Shown here: piece after piece, positions 40,285 to 51,565 of the stretch
Layout of the letters: the number at the start of each line of letters is the position of its first letter
How positions within the stretch are numbered: position 1 is the first letter of the stretch
Assembly: GCA_033557465.1 (NCBI GenBank)
Contig: CM066035.1
Location: 923,018,522 to 923,082,521, forward strand
DNA: 64,000 nucleotides
Reading direction: 5' to 3'
DNA from: Ichthyophis bannanicus
Taxonomy: Eukaryota; Chordata; Amphibia; Gymnophiona; Ichthyophiidae
Made by a program: the position numbers and the translations under genes
Notes under the pieces: generated by a model
What the model was told of the DNA's origin: nothing
The model's input: the letters and a program-made list of their open reading frames with translations, nothing else
The model's database searches: none

Positions 40285-42375
40285 TTATAATGTTTTATTT
40301 TCCATACCTTTCCTTATGATACCTAGCATTCTATTTGCTCTCTTGACCACCGCTGCATACAGGGCAGAGGGTTTTAACATGTTATCCATGATGATGCCTA
40401 AATCTTTTTCCTGGGTGTTGGTTCCTAATGTGGATCCTTGCATCGTGAAACCATAGTTTGGGTTGTTCTTTCCTAGGTGCATAACTTTACACTTGTCCGC
40501 ATTAAATTTCATCAGCCATTTGGGTGCCCAGTCTTCCAATTTATCAAGATCCTCTTACAATTTTCCACAATCCTCATGGGTTTTAAAAACTTTAAATAGT
40601 TTTGTGTCACCTGCAAATTTGATAACCTCACTCATTATTCCCATTTCCAGGTCATTTATGAATATGTTAAAAAGCAGTGGACCCAGCATAGATCCCTGCG
40701 GTACTCCACTATTCACCTTTCTCCATTGGGAAAATTGACCATTTAGCCCTACCCTCTTACTTGCTATCTTCTAACCAGTTCCTGATCCACAATAGTACAC
40801 TGCCTCCTATCCCATGACTTTTTAGTTTTGCCAAAAGTCTCTGATGAGGGACCTTGTCAAAGGCTTTCTGAAAGTCCAGATACACTACATCAACCGACTC
40901 AGCTTTGTCTACCTGTTTATTCACGCCTTCAAAAAAACATAACAGATTAGTAAGATAAGATCTTCCTTGTCTAAAGCCATGTTGGCTGTATCCTGTTAAG
41001 CCATGATTATCTACGTTTTCAGTAATTTTGTTCTTTATGATGTTTTCTACCATTTTTCCCGCTACTGACATCAGGCTGTGACTGATCTGTAGTTTCTCGG
41101 ATCACCCCTGGAACCCTTTTTAAAAATTGGTGTTACATTGGCTATCCTCCAGTCTTCAGGTATTACAGATGATTTTAATGATAGTTCACAGATTACTTAT
41201 AGCAGATCTGCAATCTCATATTTCAATTCTTTCAACACCCTTGGATGTATACCATCTGGTCCAAGTGATTGGCTACTCTTCAGTTTATCAAATACTTGCG
41301 ATACATCTTTCCGGTGTATCGATATTTCTTACAATTCTTCCGCAGAAGCACCTTTAAATACCATTTCAGTCATGGGTAACATCCCTACATCTTCCTCAGT
41401 AAAGACCGAAGTAAAGAATTCATTCAGTCTCTCCGCTATGGCCTTGTCCCCTCTTGATGCCCCTTTTACCCCTCTATCATCTAATGGTCCAACTGACTCT
41501 TACACAGGTTTTTTGCTGCGAATGTATTTGAAAAAGTTTTTATTACTCGTTTTTGCTTCCACAGCAAGCTTCTTTTCAAATTCTCTCTTTGCCTGCCTTA
41601 TCAATGCATTGCATTTAACTTGCCAGTGCTTGTGCTGTTTCCAGTTTTCGTCATTTGGCTCTTTTTTCCATTTCCTGAAAGATGCTTTTTTGGCAACAAC
41701 AACCTCTCTGACCTCACCTTTAAACCATGCTGGCAGTTTTTTGGACTTCCTTCCTCTTTTCTTAAAGCGTGGAATACAGCTGGTCTGGGCTTCCAAGATA
41801 GTATTTTTAAACAACACCCAAACTTTATGTAAGTCATTAACCTTTGCAACTGCTCCTTTTAGTTTTTTCTTAACTATTTTCCTCATTTTATCATAGTCTC
41901 CCTTTTGAAGGTTAAAAGGTAGTACTGTGGATTTCCTTACCATCCCTCCTCCATTAATTAAATCAAACGCGATCGTGCTATGATCACTATTGCCAAGTGG
42001 CCCCAACACCCTTTTCTCTTGCACCAGATCTGGTGTTCCACTAAGGACTAGGTCCAAAATGGCTCCCCTCTGGTCAGTTCATTCATGAACTAGCTGCTCC
42101 AAGAAGCAGTCATTTATTTCATCTAGAAACTTTATCTCCCTAGCATGCCCTACCGTGACACTGACCCAGTCAATACCGGGATAATTGAAATCACCCATTA
42201 TTATTACTGTACTGTATCTTTTGTTAGCTTCCTTGATTTCTTTGAGCATTTCAGCATCCATTTGTTCATTCTGGCCAGGCGGTTGATAGTACACCCCCAC
42301 TGCCATCTCCTTCCCCTTTTTATATGGAATTTCAATCCATAGAGGAGATTCTACAGCAAATTTTGTTTCCTGCAA
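40285..42375 (-). pseudogene. CR1 ORF2 (endonuclease-RT), broken
   Basis: On the minus strand the order is endonuclease (42079-42375, with intact GDFNYPGIDW), linker (41500-42057), RT (40757-41071, [12 protein letters not shown] and [17 protein letters not shown]) and post-RT (40285-40539). The catalytic FADD region near 40600-40680 is in a broken frame. At least four frame changes; inactive. Confidence 0.85.
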
Positions 42376-42982
42376 AACTTTAATCCTTTGTGACTTACTG
42401 CGCTCTCTAACATAGAGCGCAACCCCTCCACCAATTTGATCTGCTCGATCACTACGATATAGTTTGTACCCAGGTATCAGTTTCCCACTGATTGTCTTCC
42501 TTCCACTATGTCTCTGAGATACTAATCATATCTAACCTCTCATTGAGTGCTATATATTCTAACCCTCCTATCTTATTTTTTAGACTTCTAGCATTTGCAT
42601 ACTAATATTTTAGACACTGTATTTTATTCATATTAATCTGGCTATTGGGTATGCAGGGGTAATTTGGAATCTTTAAGTTTTGTCTTCTCCGTACTCAAGG
42701 ACATTTGTTCTACTTTTGTCTTTATTGGAACCTCTGTGCTGATATTCCCTAACAGCTCTTTTGGTAGTATCCTTCAAGGATACATTGTTCTGAACCATGT
42801 GCTTTGGGCAACTGTCAGCTCTCCCCTATTTAGTTTAAAAACTGCTATATCTCCTTTTTAAAGGTTAATGCCAGCAGCCTGGTTCCATCCTGCTTAAGAT
42901 GAAGCCCATTCCTTCGGAAGAGCCCCTTCTTTCCTCAGGATGTTTCCCAGTTCCTAACAAATCCAAAACCCTCATCCTTGCG

Positions 42983-43165
42983 TGGAATAGTCTCGCAGTG
43001 GAGGTGGTGGACACGAGGACAGTATCTGAATTCAAAAAGCATAAGACAAACACAGAGGATCTAAATAAGTAAAAAGGGGGCTATTGTAGTTGATATTTAA
43101 GGGCAGACTAGATAGGCCATGTGATCTTTTTCTGCAGTCATGTTTCTATGGAAAATAAATGAACG
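42983..43165 (+). mobile_element. CR1/L2-group LINE, third segment and 3' end
   Basis: Continues the LINE of 32195-33422 and 39170-39204. It encodes WNSLAVEVVDTRTVSEFKKHK-like sequence and ends with the family tail (gggcagactagataggccatgtgatctttttctgcagtcatgtttctatgg). Confidence 0.82.
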
Positions 43166-43922
43166 TTTTTTTTTTTATCCAGCAGTTACTTCCTGTTTTT
43201 GGTTTCCAGTACATTCACAAACATAATTTGAAATGTGTTGCCATGAGCCTTCATTCTCAAGTACCTGGGAATTTTTTTTCCTTAGTACCCCTTCTCAACT
43301 TACTTTAGTTTGGTCATTGTAGTGGCGGTCATCTGGAAACCTGCAGTCATGAGCCTTAAATCTGGATAGTAAGTGTCAGCATAATGTAGTGACTGAGTCT
43401 CCCTCACTGCAGGAGCTGCAAGTGCTCCCTCTTCAGCATATCTCGGGAGCAGAAGACCAGAACCTGTAGTTGAGCCCAGCACTGCTGCTGAGTTGGGCCC
43501 TAATTGTTTAGTTATAACGGAATTAAGCTGCTCATTTCACATTACGATTACGTTCTGAGCAAATCTTTTCTTTTTTGAAAGGCTTTGCTGTAATTACAAA
43601 TCTCAGCATGCAACTGTGATGATTCTCCTCAGTCTCCTTTGCAAAATTTACACTGTTACAGGAGTCATCAAATAGCTGAGTAAACAGCTGAAGTTCATAA
43701 AATACAGCTTTGGCAGTAACAAGTATTCATTCATCTTTCTATTTCCTAAAAATATGAATATATAAAAGCATTGTAGGTCAAAAATGTATGTCTTGGAATA
43801 AGACCTAAAGAGCAAGAAAGATTAGTGAGCAGAATGAGTTGCAGTCATATTTTGAGGACTGTCTACTGCTGTGTAAATGTTTTAGAGCATCTTTGTTAAA
43901 CTTTTATTTTATTTTCCTACAG
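43166..43922. other. Host intron (USP9X), no other feature
   Basis: About 750 bases of mostly single-copy-looking AT-rich sequence. It ends with a pyrimidine-rich tract and the acceptor AG at 43921-43922. Confidence 0.7.
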
Positions 43923-44204
43923 GTTGTCTATGCCTTGTTAATGCCTGCTAATGCGCCTCTAGGAGAGGATGCTAGTGACTTTCAGTACAACTTCCTGAAG
44001 AGTGGTGGGCTACCTCTTGTGCTGAGCATGCTTACAAGGAATAATTTCCTGCCAAATTCTGATATGGAGACACGGCGGGGTGCCTACCTTAATGCTCTGA
44101 AAATAGCCAAATTGCTCCTGACAGCAATTGGCTTCGGCCATGTGCGAGCTGTAGCGGAAGCTTGCCAGCCAGTTGTTGAAGGCACCACAAGCCCCATGTC
44201 ACCG
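43923..44204 (+). CDS. USP9X: USP9X exon (94 codons), ubiquitin-specific protease FAF-X
   Basis: 282 bases, exactly 94 codons, phase 0 on both sides. A polypyrimidine tract and AG (43921-43922) precede it, and GT (44205-44206) follows. The translation ([20 protein letters not shown] through [16 protein letters not shown] to [10 protein letters not shown]) is recognised from memory as the highly conserved middle region of USP9X, upstream of the catalytic USP domain. USP9X removes ubiquitin from many substrates in cytoplasm and at membranes. This exon belongs to its large helical-repeat scaffold and holds no catalytic residue. The paralogue USP9Y or a fish/amphibian co-orthologue cannot be fully excluded. 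The strand defines the sense of the whole intronic region. Confidence 0.9.
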
Positions 44205-44492
44205 GTAACACATTTTCATAAAAATAATGTTCTTTGAAGTAGGGGTAATTTATCTAAAATGAATATGTTTATGCAAGTTCACTGTTATTTTTATGATACA
44301 TAAAAGTATTTTTACACTCTGTATATATTTACATATGGTGTGCACTTTTATTAATAGTATTCTGATTTAGTTAATGCTTATGGAAATTGTCTTTTTCTTT
44401 CTTACCATAGCAAATATCTATAATGCTGATTCTTTTGAGCTTTCAGCATTGTAAATTTCTTTCATTTAAGTAATGAAAATCATCAATTCCAG
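44205..44492. other. Short USP9X intron
   Basis: 288-base intron, GT at 44205 and AG at 44491-44492. No insertion is recognised, in contrast to the two flanking introns. Confidence 0.88.
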
Positions 44493-44618
44493 ATAAACCA
44501 AGCTACACACGATCAGGCAGTGGTCTTACAAAGTGCCCTACAGAATATCCCCAATCCAACATCTGAATGCATGTTAAGAAATGTTGCAATACGTCTAGCA
44601 CAGCAAATATCTGATGAG
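44493..44618 (+). CDS. USP9X: USP9X exon (42 codons)
   Basis: 126 bases, 42 codons, phase 0. It is bounded by AG (44491-44492) and GT (44619-44620). The translation ([19 protein letters not shown] ... [17 protein letters not shown]) continues the conserved USP9X region directly from the previous exon. The next expected coding segment was not found anywhere to 64000, so the following intron is at least 19 kb. Confidence 0.9.
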
Positions 44619-44756
44619 GTTAGTATCTGTACAGTAATTTAAATACTCTAGCTAGCTAGTATTTCTGTTGTATAATGCTTTGTACTTGTGAAAGGAATGT
44701 AAAGTCTAGCTTATGGTGTGCATGCTGTCATGTTTCTGAAGTAATATTTCTCAATG
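44619..44756. other. Start of the following USP9X intron
   Basis: About 140 bases of AT-rich intron before the first DIRS-like remnant; nothing else seen. Confidence 0.6.
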
Positions 44757-45720
44757 GAGCAGGATAATATCTTCACATATGGCTGACATCATTAGAGGGA
44801 GCCTGTGCAGGAGCAGCTTACAGACTGTTTTTGGAAGCTCTCCACTGCGCATGAGTGTTATTTCCCACCTACTTCCGCTGTGTGGGGACAGCCTCAGTCT
44901 GTCTGTCAGGCAAACTGATATCTGCGGGAAATACTTTATAGTTCTTCATTGCAATTTGTTAATTCTCAATGCGTTTTTAGGCTGTTCTTCTGCCTGTTGC
45001 TGTCACAAAATTATTTTCCTCATAGTAATGCCTTAGGTAAGTTATTTTTGTCTGTTTTCAAGTTTCCTTTCTTTTTTGCATGTTGCTGTTATAGGCTGCA
45101 TTTAAGCCTCAGGCTGTCACTTGGGTATATTTATCACAACTGTCATTTGATTTTGCTTCATCTATTTTCTGGGCGAGATGTCCCAGAAACTTACCTGTAG
45201 GTTTAAGAAGTGCAACAGGACCATCTCTCTCACTGACAACCCTAACCGGTGCCTGCAGTGATTAGGCCTTGACCATGAACCTTCTTGTCTTATGCATTCT
45301 CAAATATTTATTTATAGTATTTGACAAAGAGAGGTCCTGTGTGCTGAATTACAGTTCTAAAGGATTTTTGGCACTGGTAAGTCCGATCCATTAACTTCAG
45401 CATTGACCGCATCAGTCCCCATGGCCCAAAGAGTTGCATTGGATCCTGGGGATGCTTAGACGTTGAAAGGACATAGATTCCACCCAATGTCATGCATTGA
45501 CAGGATCTATCGGGCATGGACATCCACCACCTCCCACCTGAAGATGAGGAAGGATTCATCCTCTGCTCCATTGGCACTGAGGACCCGTGACACCGAACAG
45601 CAAGTGGAGGTCGTAATGTATTGGCATCACAAGCCATCGGAGTGTGATGTAAGCATTGAAGCACTGGAGGAGCCTGGTACACTCGATACAGTGCCAACTT
45701 GATGATTGCTCGTCCTTTTT
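44757..45720 (+). mobile_element. DIRS-like remnant H (5' end and ORF1 start)
   Basis: Starts with a degraded terminal-repeat-like segment (agcaggataatatcttcacatatgg ... gagcctgtgcaggagc), followed by a leader and then a recognisable ORF1 start at 45178. Homology fades near 45720. A matching ORF1 piece reappears at 51956-52107, so H may be split by the 6 kb in between. Boundaries are approximate. Confidence 0.55.
45178..45700 (+). pseudogene. DIRS-like ORF1 start in remnant H
   Basis: The ATG at 45178 opens a finger region (FKKCNRTISLTDNPNRCLQ, then a stop in place of the next Cys codon, then LGLDHEPSC), matching the ORF1 finger of copies A to D in spacing. The following sequence up to 45700 is Ser/Asp/His-containing but poorly alignable. 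Non-functional. Confidence 0.6.
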
Positions 45721-46690
45721 AGTATTAGAAGAGTCATGCTAGTTTCCACAGAGCTAGGTCAAAGGGAAGTGCAGCATAAACTTCACTAGTTGGTGAACTG
45801 TTGTATTTTTCTTGGGGGGTGAGGGGATTATAATTCCCTCCAAGTTTTGCTGGGTACCTTCTTGTGATGACCCCGTTGTACAAAATCTAAACAGAATCCC
45901 AGCAAGGTGTCCTTACATTTGAAGTGTGGTAGGAACGAAAAAGAAAAAATACATACTGGCCGCATGTCGCCCAAGATAAAATGGTGCCCACCCATAGCTT
46001 ATGCACTAGGGCTAACGATGCTGGTTGTGATAGTGCAAGCACTGCAGATATAGATAACATCCCTGCCATAGATAAAGGCCATGGTGAGCATGTTCGCGAA
46101 CCCACTGTGGCAGGAGATAAACCACAGAAATTAATGGAAAAGTTAAATGGATTAACTATGGTTAAGTGGATTTCTGCAGAAGAGGAGGAGGTAATTACTG
46201 CTACAAAATGCCCTGAGACACCCTGGCTTAGAAGTGTGGTTCACGACTGTCTTAGTATGTGCAAAAGTAACCAATTTGGAGAAACTGTCCTGGGACCAGC
46301 CTTCCAGTACTCTCCAGCACTCTCAAGATGCCTTTGTCGAAGACAATCCTCAGTGCACCAACTGAAGAGATTTGAGAATAAGATGGCAGCTTTCTTTTCA
46401 CAGTACAAGCCAGCTGCTTGGACTCTCTCTGTAGGTACATTGAGACACCAAGCCTATTCTTGAAATTCACAGACTGCCTGCAGTGGACTCCTGGACATTA
46501 AGGTATCGAAGGGCTTCAACACCGGTAATTTGCCCGTCTGGTGTTTATCTCCAGCAGCGTTGGCCTTAAGCCAGTTCAACTTATTTAACTCAATCCTGTG
46601 TCCCCAGTGAGCCCTGCACTGGGTTTAGCACCTCCAGATTTGAAAAATAAGGTACACCCTACAAAAGGGGTGGGGGAGAGGGAGCAGAGA
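45721..46690. other. Unassigned stretch with one open frame of unknown nature
   Basis: About 970 bases. A 160-codon frame at 45981-46463 (+) begins MVPTHSLCTRANDAGCDSAS, contains an acidic EEEE patch and several Cys residues and ends AAWTL. I recognise no family, and there are no splice sites that would join it to USP9X in phase. It may be a decayed transposon part. Confidence 0.35.
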
Positions 46691-46869
46691 GTATAATAAT
46701 ATAACCAAAAGCAGATATTCAGTTCTTTACCATTTGCCTGCACGAACAGTGTAGATTGAGATCAGTATTTGGTCATTGCTGCTCACAATAACTTTGCATG
46801 CCACTCCCTCTACCTCGTCCATATGGCAGGCATCAACTTCTCATGTTTTATTCTGTGGAGTTGATGAAC

Positions 46870-47104
46870 ACCCATCCACATCTGTACGGTATTTTATTGC
46901 TGTATGCCATATTTTTGTCACAGTGGGTTTAGGGGAAAGGAGCTTTTCCAAATTTAAAATTAAACAAATTTTAACTAAAGTCAAATATGCTCAAAGATAG
47001 ACTCAACAGCCTTGCAATATTATCCATAGAATGTAATGAAGCAAAAAACTTCTATAAAATTTTGAAAGAGTTTGTGGAACAGAAAGCAGGAAAGATTTCT
47101 TTTA
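46870..47104 (+). pseudogene. hAT transposase C-terminal dimerisation domain fragment
   Basis: Two frames give VTVGLGERSFSKFKIKQ, then RLNSLAILSIECNEA and FYKILKEFVEQKAGK. This is the conserved hAT C-terminal block (the SVASAERSFSKLK-type motif followed by RL..LA.LSIE). The frame breaks at about 46997. Only the C-terminal tail is present, and DIRS-like element I starts directly after. Confidence 0.8.
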
Positions 47105-47337
47105 AGTTTAGTTCCATATCGTCCTGCTAGACTAGTCCAGCCAAGTGGGTTGTTTCCCCCTGCCAGCAGAGGTGGAGACAGAGAAAAAAATCCAGAAGCG
47201 TCTTATGACATTATTCTTGCTACTATAGCTTATTCAGCTAGGGGCACATGTCAGTATTTCCAGCAGATGGTGGATACCTTCTGATGCAGCTCTGTGGAAA
47301 AGGATTTTTAGCTCACGAGTGGAACAGGTAAGCATAG

Positions 47338-47735
47338 GTCAGTTGTTTACTCCTTCAAGAAGTAGAAAGACTAGGGGACATGCAATAAAGCTACAATGTG
47401 TAGCACATTTAAAACTAATTGGAGAAAATATTTCTTCACTCAATGGATAATCAAATTCTGGAATTAGTTGCCTATGGATGTAGTAAAAGCTGTTAGTGTA
47501 GCTGGGTTTAAAATAGTTTAGGACAAATTCCTGGAGAAAAAGTCCATTACCCATTATTAAAATGGACTGGGGGAAATCCACTGCTTATCCCTGGTATAAG
47601 CAGCATGGAATCTGTCTACCTTTTGGGAACCTGACAGGTACTTGTGACCTGGATTGGCCATGGTTGGAAACAGAATGTTAGGCTTCATGGACCTTTGGTC
47701 TGACCCAATATGGCATATCTTATGTTATGTTCCTC
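47338..47735 (+). mobile_element. CR1 3' tail inserted in element I
   Basis: The plus-orientation CR1 3' UTR ends ctgacccaatatggcatatcttatgttatgttc, the inverse of the terminal segment seen at 973, 20990, 39205 and 58864. 5'-truncated. Confidence 0.85.
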
Positions 47736-48401
47736 ACTGGAGCTGGACAGTGGAGGTCTCCAGAGGGTATCTGTTGGTGCCCTTCTGGATTTTCACACAT
47801 GGAGTAGGAGAAATTGGTTCAGTTCCAGTCCTTAACGGGTTAAGGGCCGGTTGAGCAGCCAAGATTTGTTTGGCTCAAGACTCTGCCTCATACAGTCTCA
47901 GTTCCTCCTCTCCCATGGTCTCCCCCCAAAGATTTGGATGAAGTTTTGAAAAAGTTACTTGTCTGCAGAGCTTGATGGAAAGAAAGTAGCATTGAGCCCT
48001 GCGCAGTGTCTGCTCCTTGACTCCTGGGAGATGAATACCTGATTTAAGTACCTTTAGTACAGTCTGTGTCATGGGGGAGGTTCAGTTATTGGGTTTAGGT
48101 CCATTTGGTGTGAGCCGTTGGTTGAGCTTTGTCTCTGATACATTGGTTCACACTGCCTACTCATGCTAGCAATGCTTGAACTGTGTGTTAAGTCAATGCC
48201 TGGTGCTGTGTGTGTTGTCTGTGCACGGGGAGCTGTGCGCTCCATTCTTATACACAGTTCCTGTATGCAGAGTCTGTGGACACTTTCACAGCACACGGCT
48301 GAATGCCCGTGTTTTCTGCGCACATCATTGATTGGAGCACTTCTGCTGAGCTCACGAAGAGTTGGGCATACTGTGGAGTCCGCCCTGCTTGAGTCAGTCG
48401 C

Positions 48402-49582
48402 ATGTCAGCTCCAAAGAAATGCTTCCTTGTCTGTGGCAAATGCCAGGTTATTTCATTGGACTCCCTCTGTGGTCCGTGCATGGAGGTTCCTGGTAATCCC
48501 TCGGGATGCCCCCTTGGAGCTGACAAGGACACGCCTCCTTTGTCCCCCCCCCCCCCCCTTTACAGCGTGTGGCAGTGGAGGGACAATGCCTTGGTTTCAG
48601 ATGCCTGCTCACGTTTGTCTGGTCATTCCCTGCCACTGCTTGGCGCTTCTTAGAGATAGGTCTATAGCGATTCCCCTCCTCCCAAAACAGGCGAGTGGGG
48701 TGGCAATTACCAATAGACAGCCTTAGTTTCTTGGTCTGTCTTCTCTGGAATTCTTTTCCTTTCTCCAGCAAGCATGGTCCTTCTGGCGAGGCTAGGCAGA
48801 TCGTGAGCTTTCCCGATCCTCACCGTCACTTGCCACTCAGCGAAAAAGGGTCCCATAGCAAAGAGCAGCCAGAGCCCTATGAGAAATTCTCCACAGAAAA
48901 AAGGTGTCTGAAAAAATTGGAATCAAGGCACTTGGAGTGTTTCCCTTATCAGGATCCTGGGTTGGACTCCCGTAGCTCTGATGAAGACTCCAGATTTGAG
49001 GAAGGTGAGCTGTTGCCACCAGAGTATCAAGAGGATTTCTTCCTCATCCGTCTGTTCAGAAGGAATGAGTTGGCAGCACTGATCGCTCAAGTGTATTCCT
49101 CCTTGCAATTGGCTGATGCTTCGGCTGTGGAAGTGAAGCCACATGTGCATGCCGTCTTGCAGGGGATTTAGAAGCCTTATAAAGTCTTTTCCTTCACAGA
49201 GTTTCTTGAAAGTATGGTCTACTTGAAGGGAGTCAGGGCTATAAACAAGTTTTACACCCTTCCTCGGGAGGATTTGGATATGTAGCTACACTTGCCTCAG
49301 GTGGATGCACATGTGGCTGCGGTCACCAGGCATACCACCATCCCTGTAGATGATAGGGCTGCCCTCAAGGACCATTAGGGTCGCAAAATGGAGGCTCTCC
49401 TTAAGAACCAGTTCTCGGCCTCCTTCCTTATTCTCCAGGCCGTTATCTGTGGAAGACTGATGGCCTGTGCCCTCCTTCAGTGGGTACAATCGCTCCCTCA
49501 GGCTGACACTTTGACTTTTCTGGAGTCTGCAGCAGCATTCCTGTTGGACACTATGTTCTGATCTGCTTGGTAGACAAGGATA
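48402..49582 (+). pseudogene. Element I ORF1 (gag-like), broken
   Basis: The ATG at 48402 opens PKKCFLVCGKCQ...LCGPC, a cysteine cluster placed like the ORF1 finger of other DIRS copies. Later frames (48695-49171 and 49200-49560) hold an acidic segment (SSDEDSRFEEGELLPPEYQ) and a block ending in QADTLTFLESAAAFLLDTM, corresponding in position to the conserved ORF1 second half. Many frame changes. Low sequence similarity to copies A to D. Confidence 0.6.
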
Positions 49583-49898
49583 TTGCATTCACAACAGTTG
49601 CACAGTGTTTACTTTGGCTTTACCTTTAAGCAGAGGATACAGTCTCGGTTGTCTAAGCTTGCCTTCAAGGGAAAGCTATTGTTCGGGGAGTATCTGGAGA
49701 AGCTCATTGATTTAGGAGAATCCAAGCCTCTTCGTCTTCCGGAGGGTAAGCCTGGGGGATCTGGGAAGCAGTCAAGTCGTCTGCCTCTGCATCTTCCCAT
49801 TATCCTCATTCTCTTAGGTTTTCAAAATTTCCAGTGATATCACCTGGGGAAGCCCTCTGTCCCCTCTACTGACCCTCGCTCTCGGACTCGGTTGTTTC

Positions 49899-50610
49899 AT
49901 GGGGTACATGGGCCCCGGAATGCTCCCTTCTCCAGAAATAACCCCTCCTATCTGGTGCAGTGATGGGTTGGGGGCACATTCCAGGGCGCATCTCAGCAGA
50001 ACAGCTTTGGCCGGCTCTGCCTCTTTTACCAGGCGTGGTCCCAATTTAGTTCAGACCATTCAACTTGACTACATTCTGAAATGCATAGATCCCATCCTGG
50101 GCACTTTAATGGTCCCTCCTTATAGTTTCAAAGACAAGGAGGCTGCAGTCCAGGCTACCCTGGGAAGACTACTCAGTCTTCAGGCGATCGTTCCTGTGCC
50201 TCCCACCGAATGGGGCCAGGGCTGGTATTCCATCTACTTTGTGGTGCTAAAGGAGGATAGGTCCTTCCGGCCAATCCTCAATCTCAAGGGCATCAATGCC
50301 CATCTTTAAGGTCCTTCATTTCTGCATGGAGATGCTAAGATCGGTCGTCCAGGTGATTCAATGTGAGAAGTTTCTTCTCTGAATCTGGCCGAAGCTTATT
50401 TCCTCATTCCCATTTGTGAGGACCAGCACCATTACCTGCGCTTCACCGTTCTCTGCTCACTTTCAGTTCTCTGCTCACTTTCAGTTCTCTGCTCTCCCCT
50501 TCGGTCTCTCCACCTCCCCACTTTCCAGATCATACTGATGGTGGCCGCTGCTTTACAGCACAAAGGGATCTGTGTTCATCCATACCTGGGCAATTGGCTT
50601 TTCTGAGCCA
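49899..50610 (+). pseudogene. Element I reverse transcriptase, broken
   Basis: Frame 49899-50309 ends with GQGWYSIYFVVLKEDRSFRPILNLKGINAHL, the counterpart of the copy A block GQGFYSRYFLIPKR...LRPILDLRNLN. Beyond a stop at 50307-50309, the palm region continues in other frames (GICVHPYLGNWLF-like near 50570-50605). There the DD of YLDD reads GN, so the catalytic pair is lost. Confidence 0.75.
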
Positions 50611-50654
50611 GGTCGCAGTTGGAAGCTTCACATGTCAGCCCAGGTGGTACAGTT

Positions 50655-50790
50655 TCTGAAGAGGCAATGGAGGGTTAAGCGACTTGTCCCAAGGCCACAA
50701 GGAGTGCTAGTGGGAATCGAACCTTGATCTCTTGGTTCCTAAACCAGTGTTCTAACTATTAAGCTGCTACTTCATTCTATAGACAACCTA
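50655..50790 (-). mobile_element. tRNA-derived SINE (MIR/CORE-like), minus strand
   Basis: On the minus strand, 50713-50723 reads GGTTCGATTCC, a perfect RNA polymerase III box B. The surrounding segment (gggttaagcgacttgtcccaaggccacaaggag on +) has the tRNA-like SINE body. Inserted between RT and recombinase remnants of element I. Confidence 0.65.
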
Positions 50791-50889
50791 GTCCAGCCTT
50801 GGTCAAGAGAGCGACTATTGTATGTGTTTCCTCTGTGACCTCTCATAGGGCATGTACTTCACTGCATAGAGCTCCATTCAGGCCTGGTA

Positions 50890-51385
50890 GTTCTAGTTGG
50901 ACAGGACTGGATGTGGAAGTATTGATTGCAGATCTAATGCAGGGTCACCCTTGTGCCTTTTGCTGGACGTCTGGAGAGTGCTGCTTTGGTACCTCAAAGT
51001 CACTCATTTCTTCTGGAAATCAGACCAGATTTTTGTCCTCTTTACGAGTCCATGTAAGGGTGATGTGGCCACTAAGGATATCCTGGGCTGTTGGATAAAG
51101 GAGATGATAGCCTCAGCTTATCAGTTGCGGAACCATCCAGTTCCAGCAGGTTTGCATGTGCATTCAATTCAGACACAGGCTTCCTCCTTGACGAAATGTA
51201 GTTTGGTCACTCCCATTGACATTTGTTGAGCAGCTACGTGGTCATCACTTTTCACTTTTGCCAAGCATTACTGTTTGGATGTACACACTTGGACAGCTCC
51301 AGTCTTTGGTGCACAGATTTTGAAGGCAGCTGTCATCTTCCGGCCCAGTGGAGTTGTAGTGTAAAGTTCTTGATCATAGTGGTTG
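50890..51385 (+). pseudogene. Element I tyrosine recombinase C-terminal part, broken
   Basis: Frame 50897-51229 ends with SLVTPIDIC, then a stop, then AATWSS.FTFAKHYCLDV. This matches the copy A block PLADICRAATWSSSQTFAVHYCLE, including the nucleophile Tyr in HYCL. Box II is seen as HSIQTQASS in place of HCVRAKATS, so the HxxR arginine is gone. The N-terminal part is not recognisable. Confidence 0.75.
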
Positions 51386-51565
51386 GGTACGAATACTGAA
51401 GTGTGCCCCTAGCTGCATCAGCTGTAGTAGCAGCGATAAAGTCATAAGAAGCTTCTGGATTTTTTGGCTATCTCTACCTCTGCAGGCAAGGGGACACAAC
51501 CCACTTATCTGGAAGGGTCTAGAAGAACTTCAGGAAGCGACATTATCTGGTAAGTTAAACATTAC

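Larger units (their letters stand above)
39205..42982 (-). mobile_element. CR1-type LINE, minus strand, decayed, nested in another LINE
   Basis: The 3' terminus is at 39205 (agaacataagaacataaatgcc), and homology to the long CR1 (58864-63839) continues through RT and endonuclease to the ORF1 region near 42980. An L2-like tail is inserted at about 39573-40059. The flanking LINE continues on the right as gtggaatagtctcgcagtgg. Most of the element is present but with many frame breaks. Confidence 0.88.
47105..51565 (+). mobile_element. DIRS-like element I (distinct old subfamily, both ends present)
   Basis: 47105-47265 and 51395-51560 are inverse complements over about 160 bases (shared segments include aagtgggttgt.tcccc and gctaggggcaca). 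Between them lie ORF1, RT and recombinase remnants in the usual DIRS order. The terminal repeats are unrelated in sequence to those of copies A to G. It also contains a CR1 tail (47338-47735) and a SINE (about 50655-50790). An ICR is not identified. Confidence 0.72.

Noticed and set aside
40463..42342. Plus-strand open frames in 40463-42342 and 59690-61565
   Set aside because: Antisense shadows of minus-strand CR1 ORF2; the minus frames carry the endonuclease and RT motifs.
50655..50790. A tRNA gene, suggested by a perfect box B
   Set aside because: No cloverleaf with a paired acceptor stem or anticodon arm can be drawn, and the segment fits a tRNA-derived SINE inserted in a DIRS-like element.
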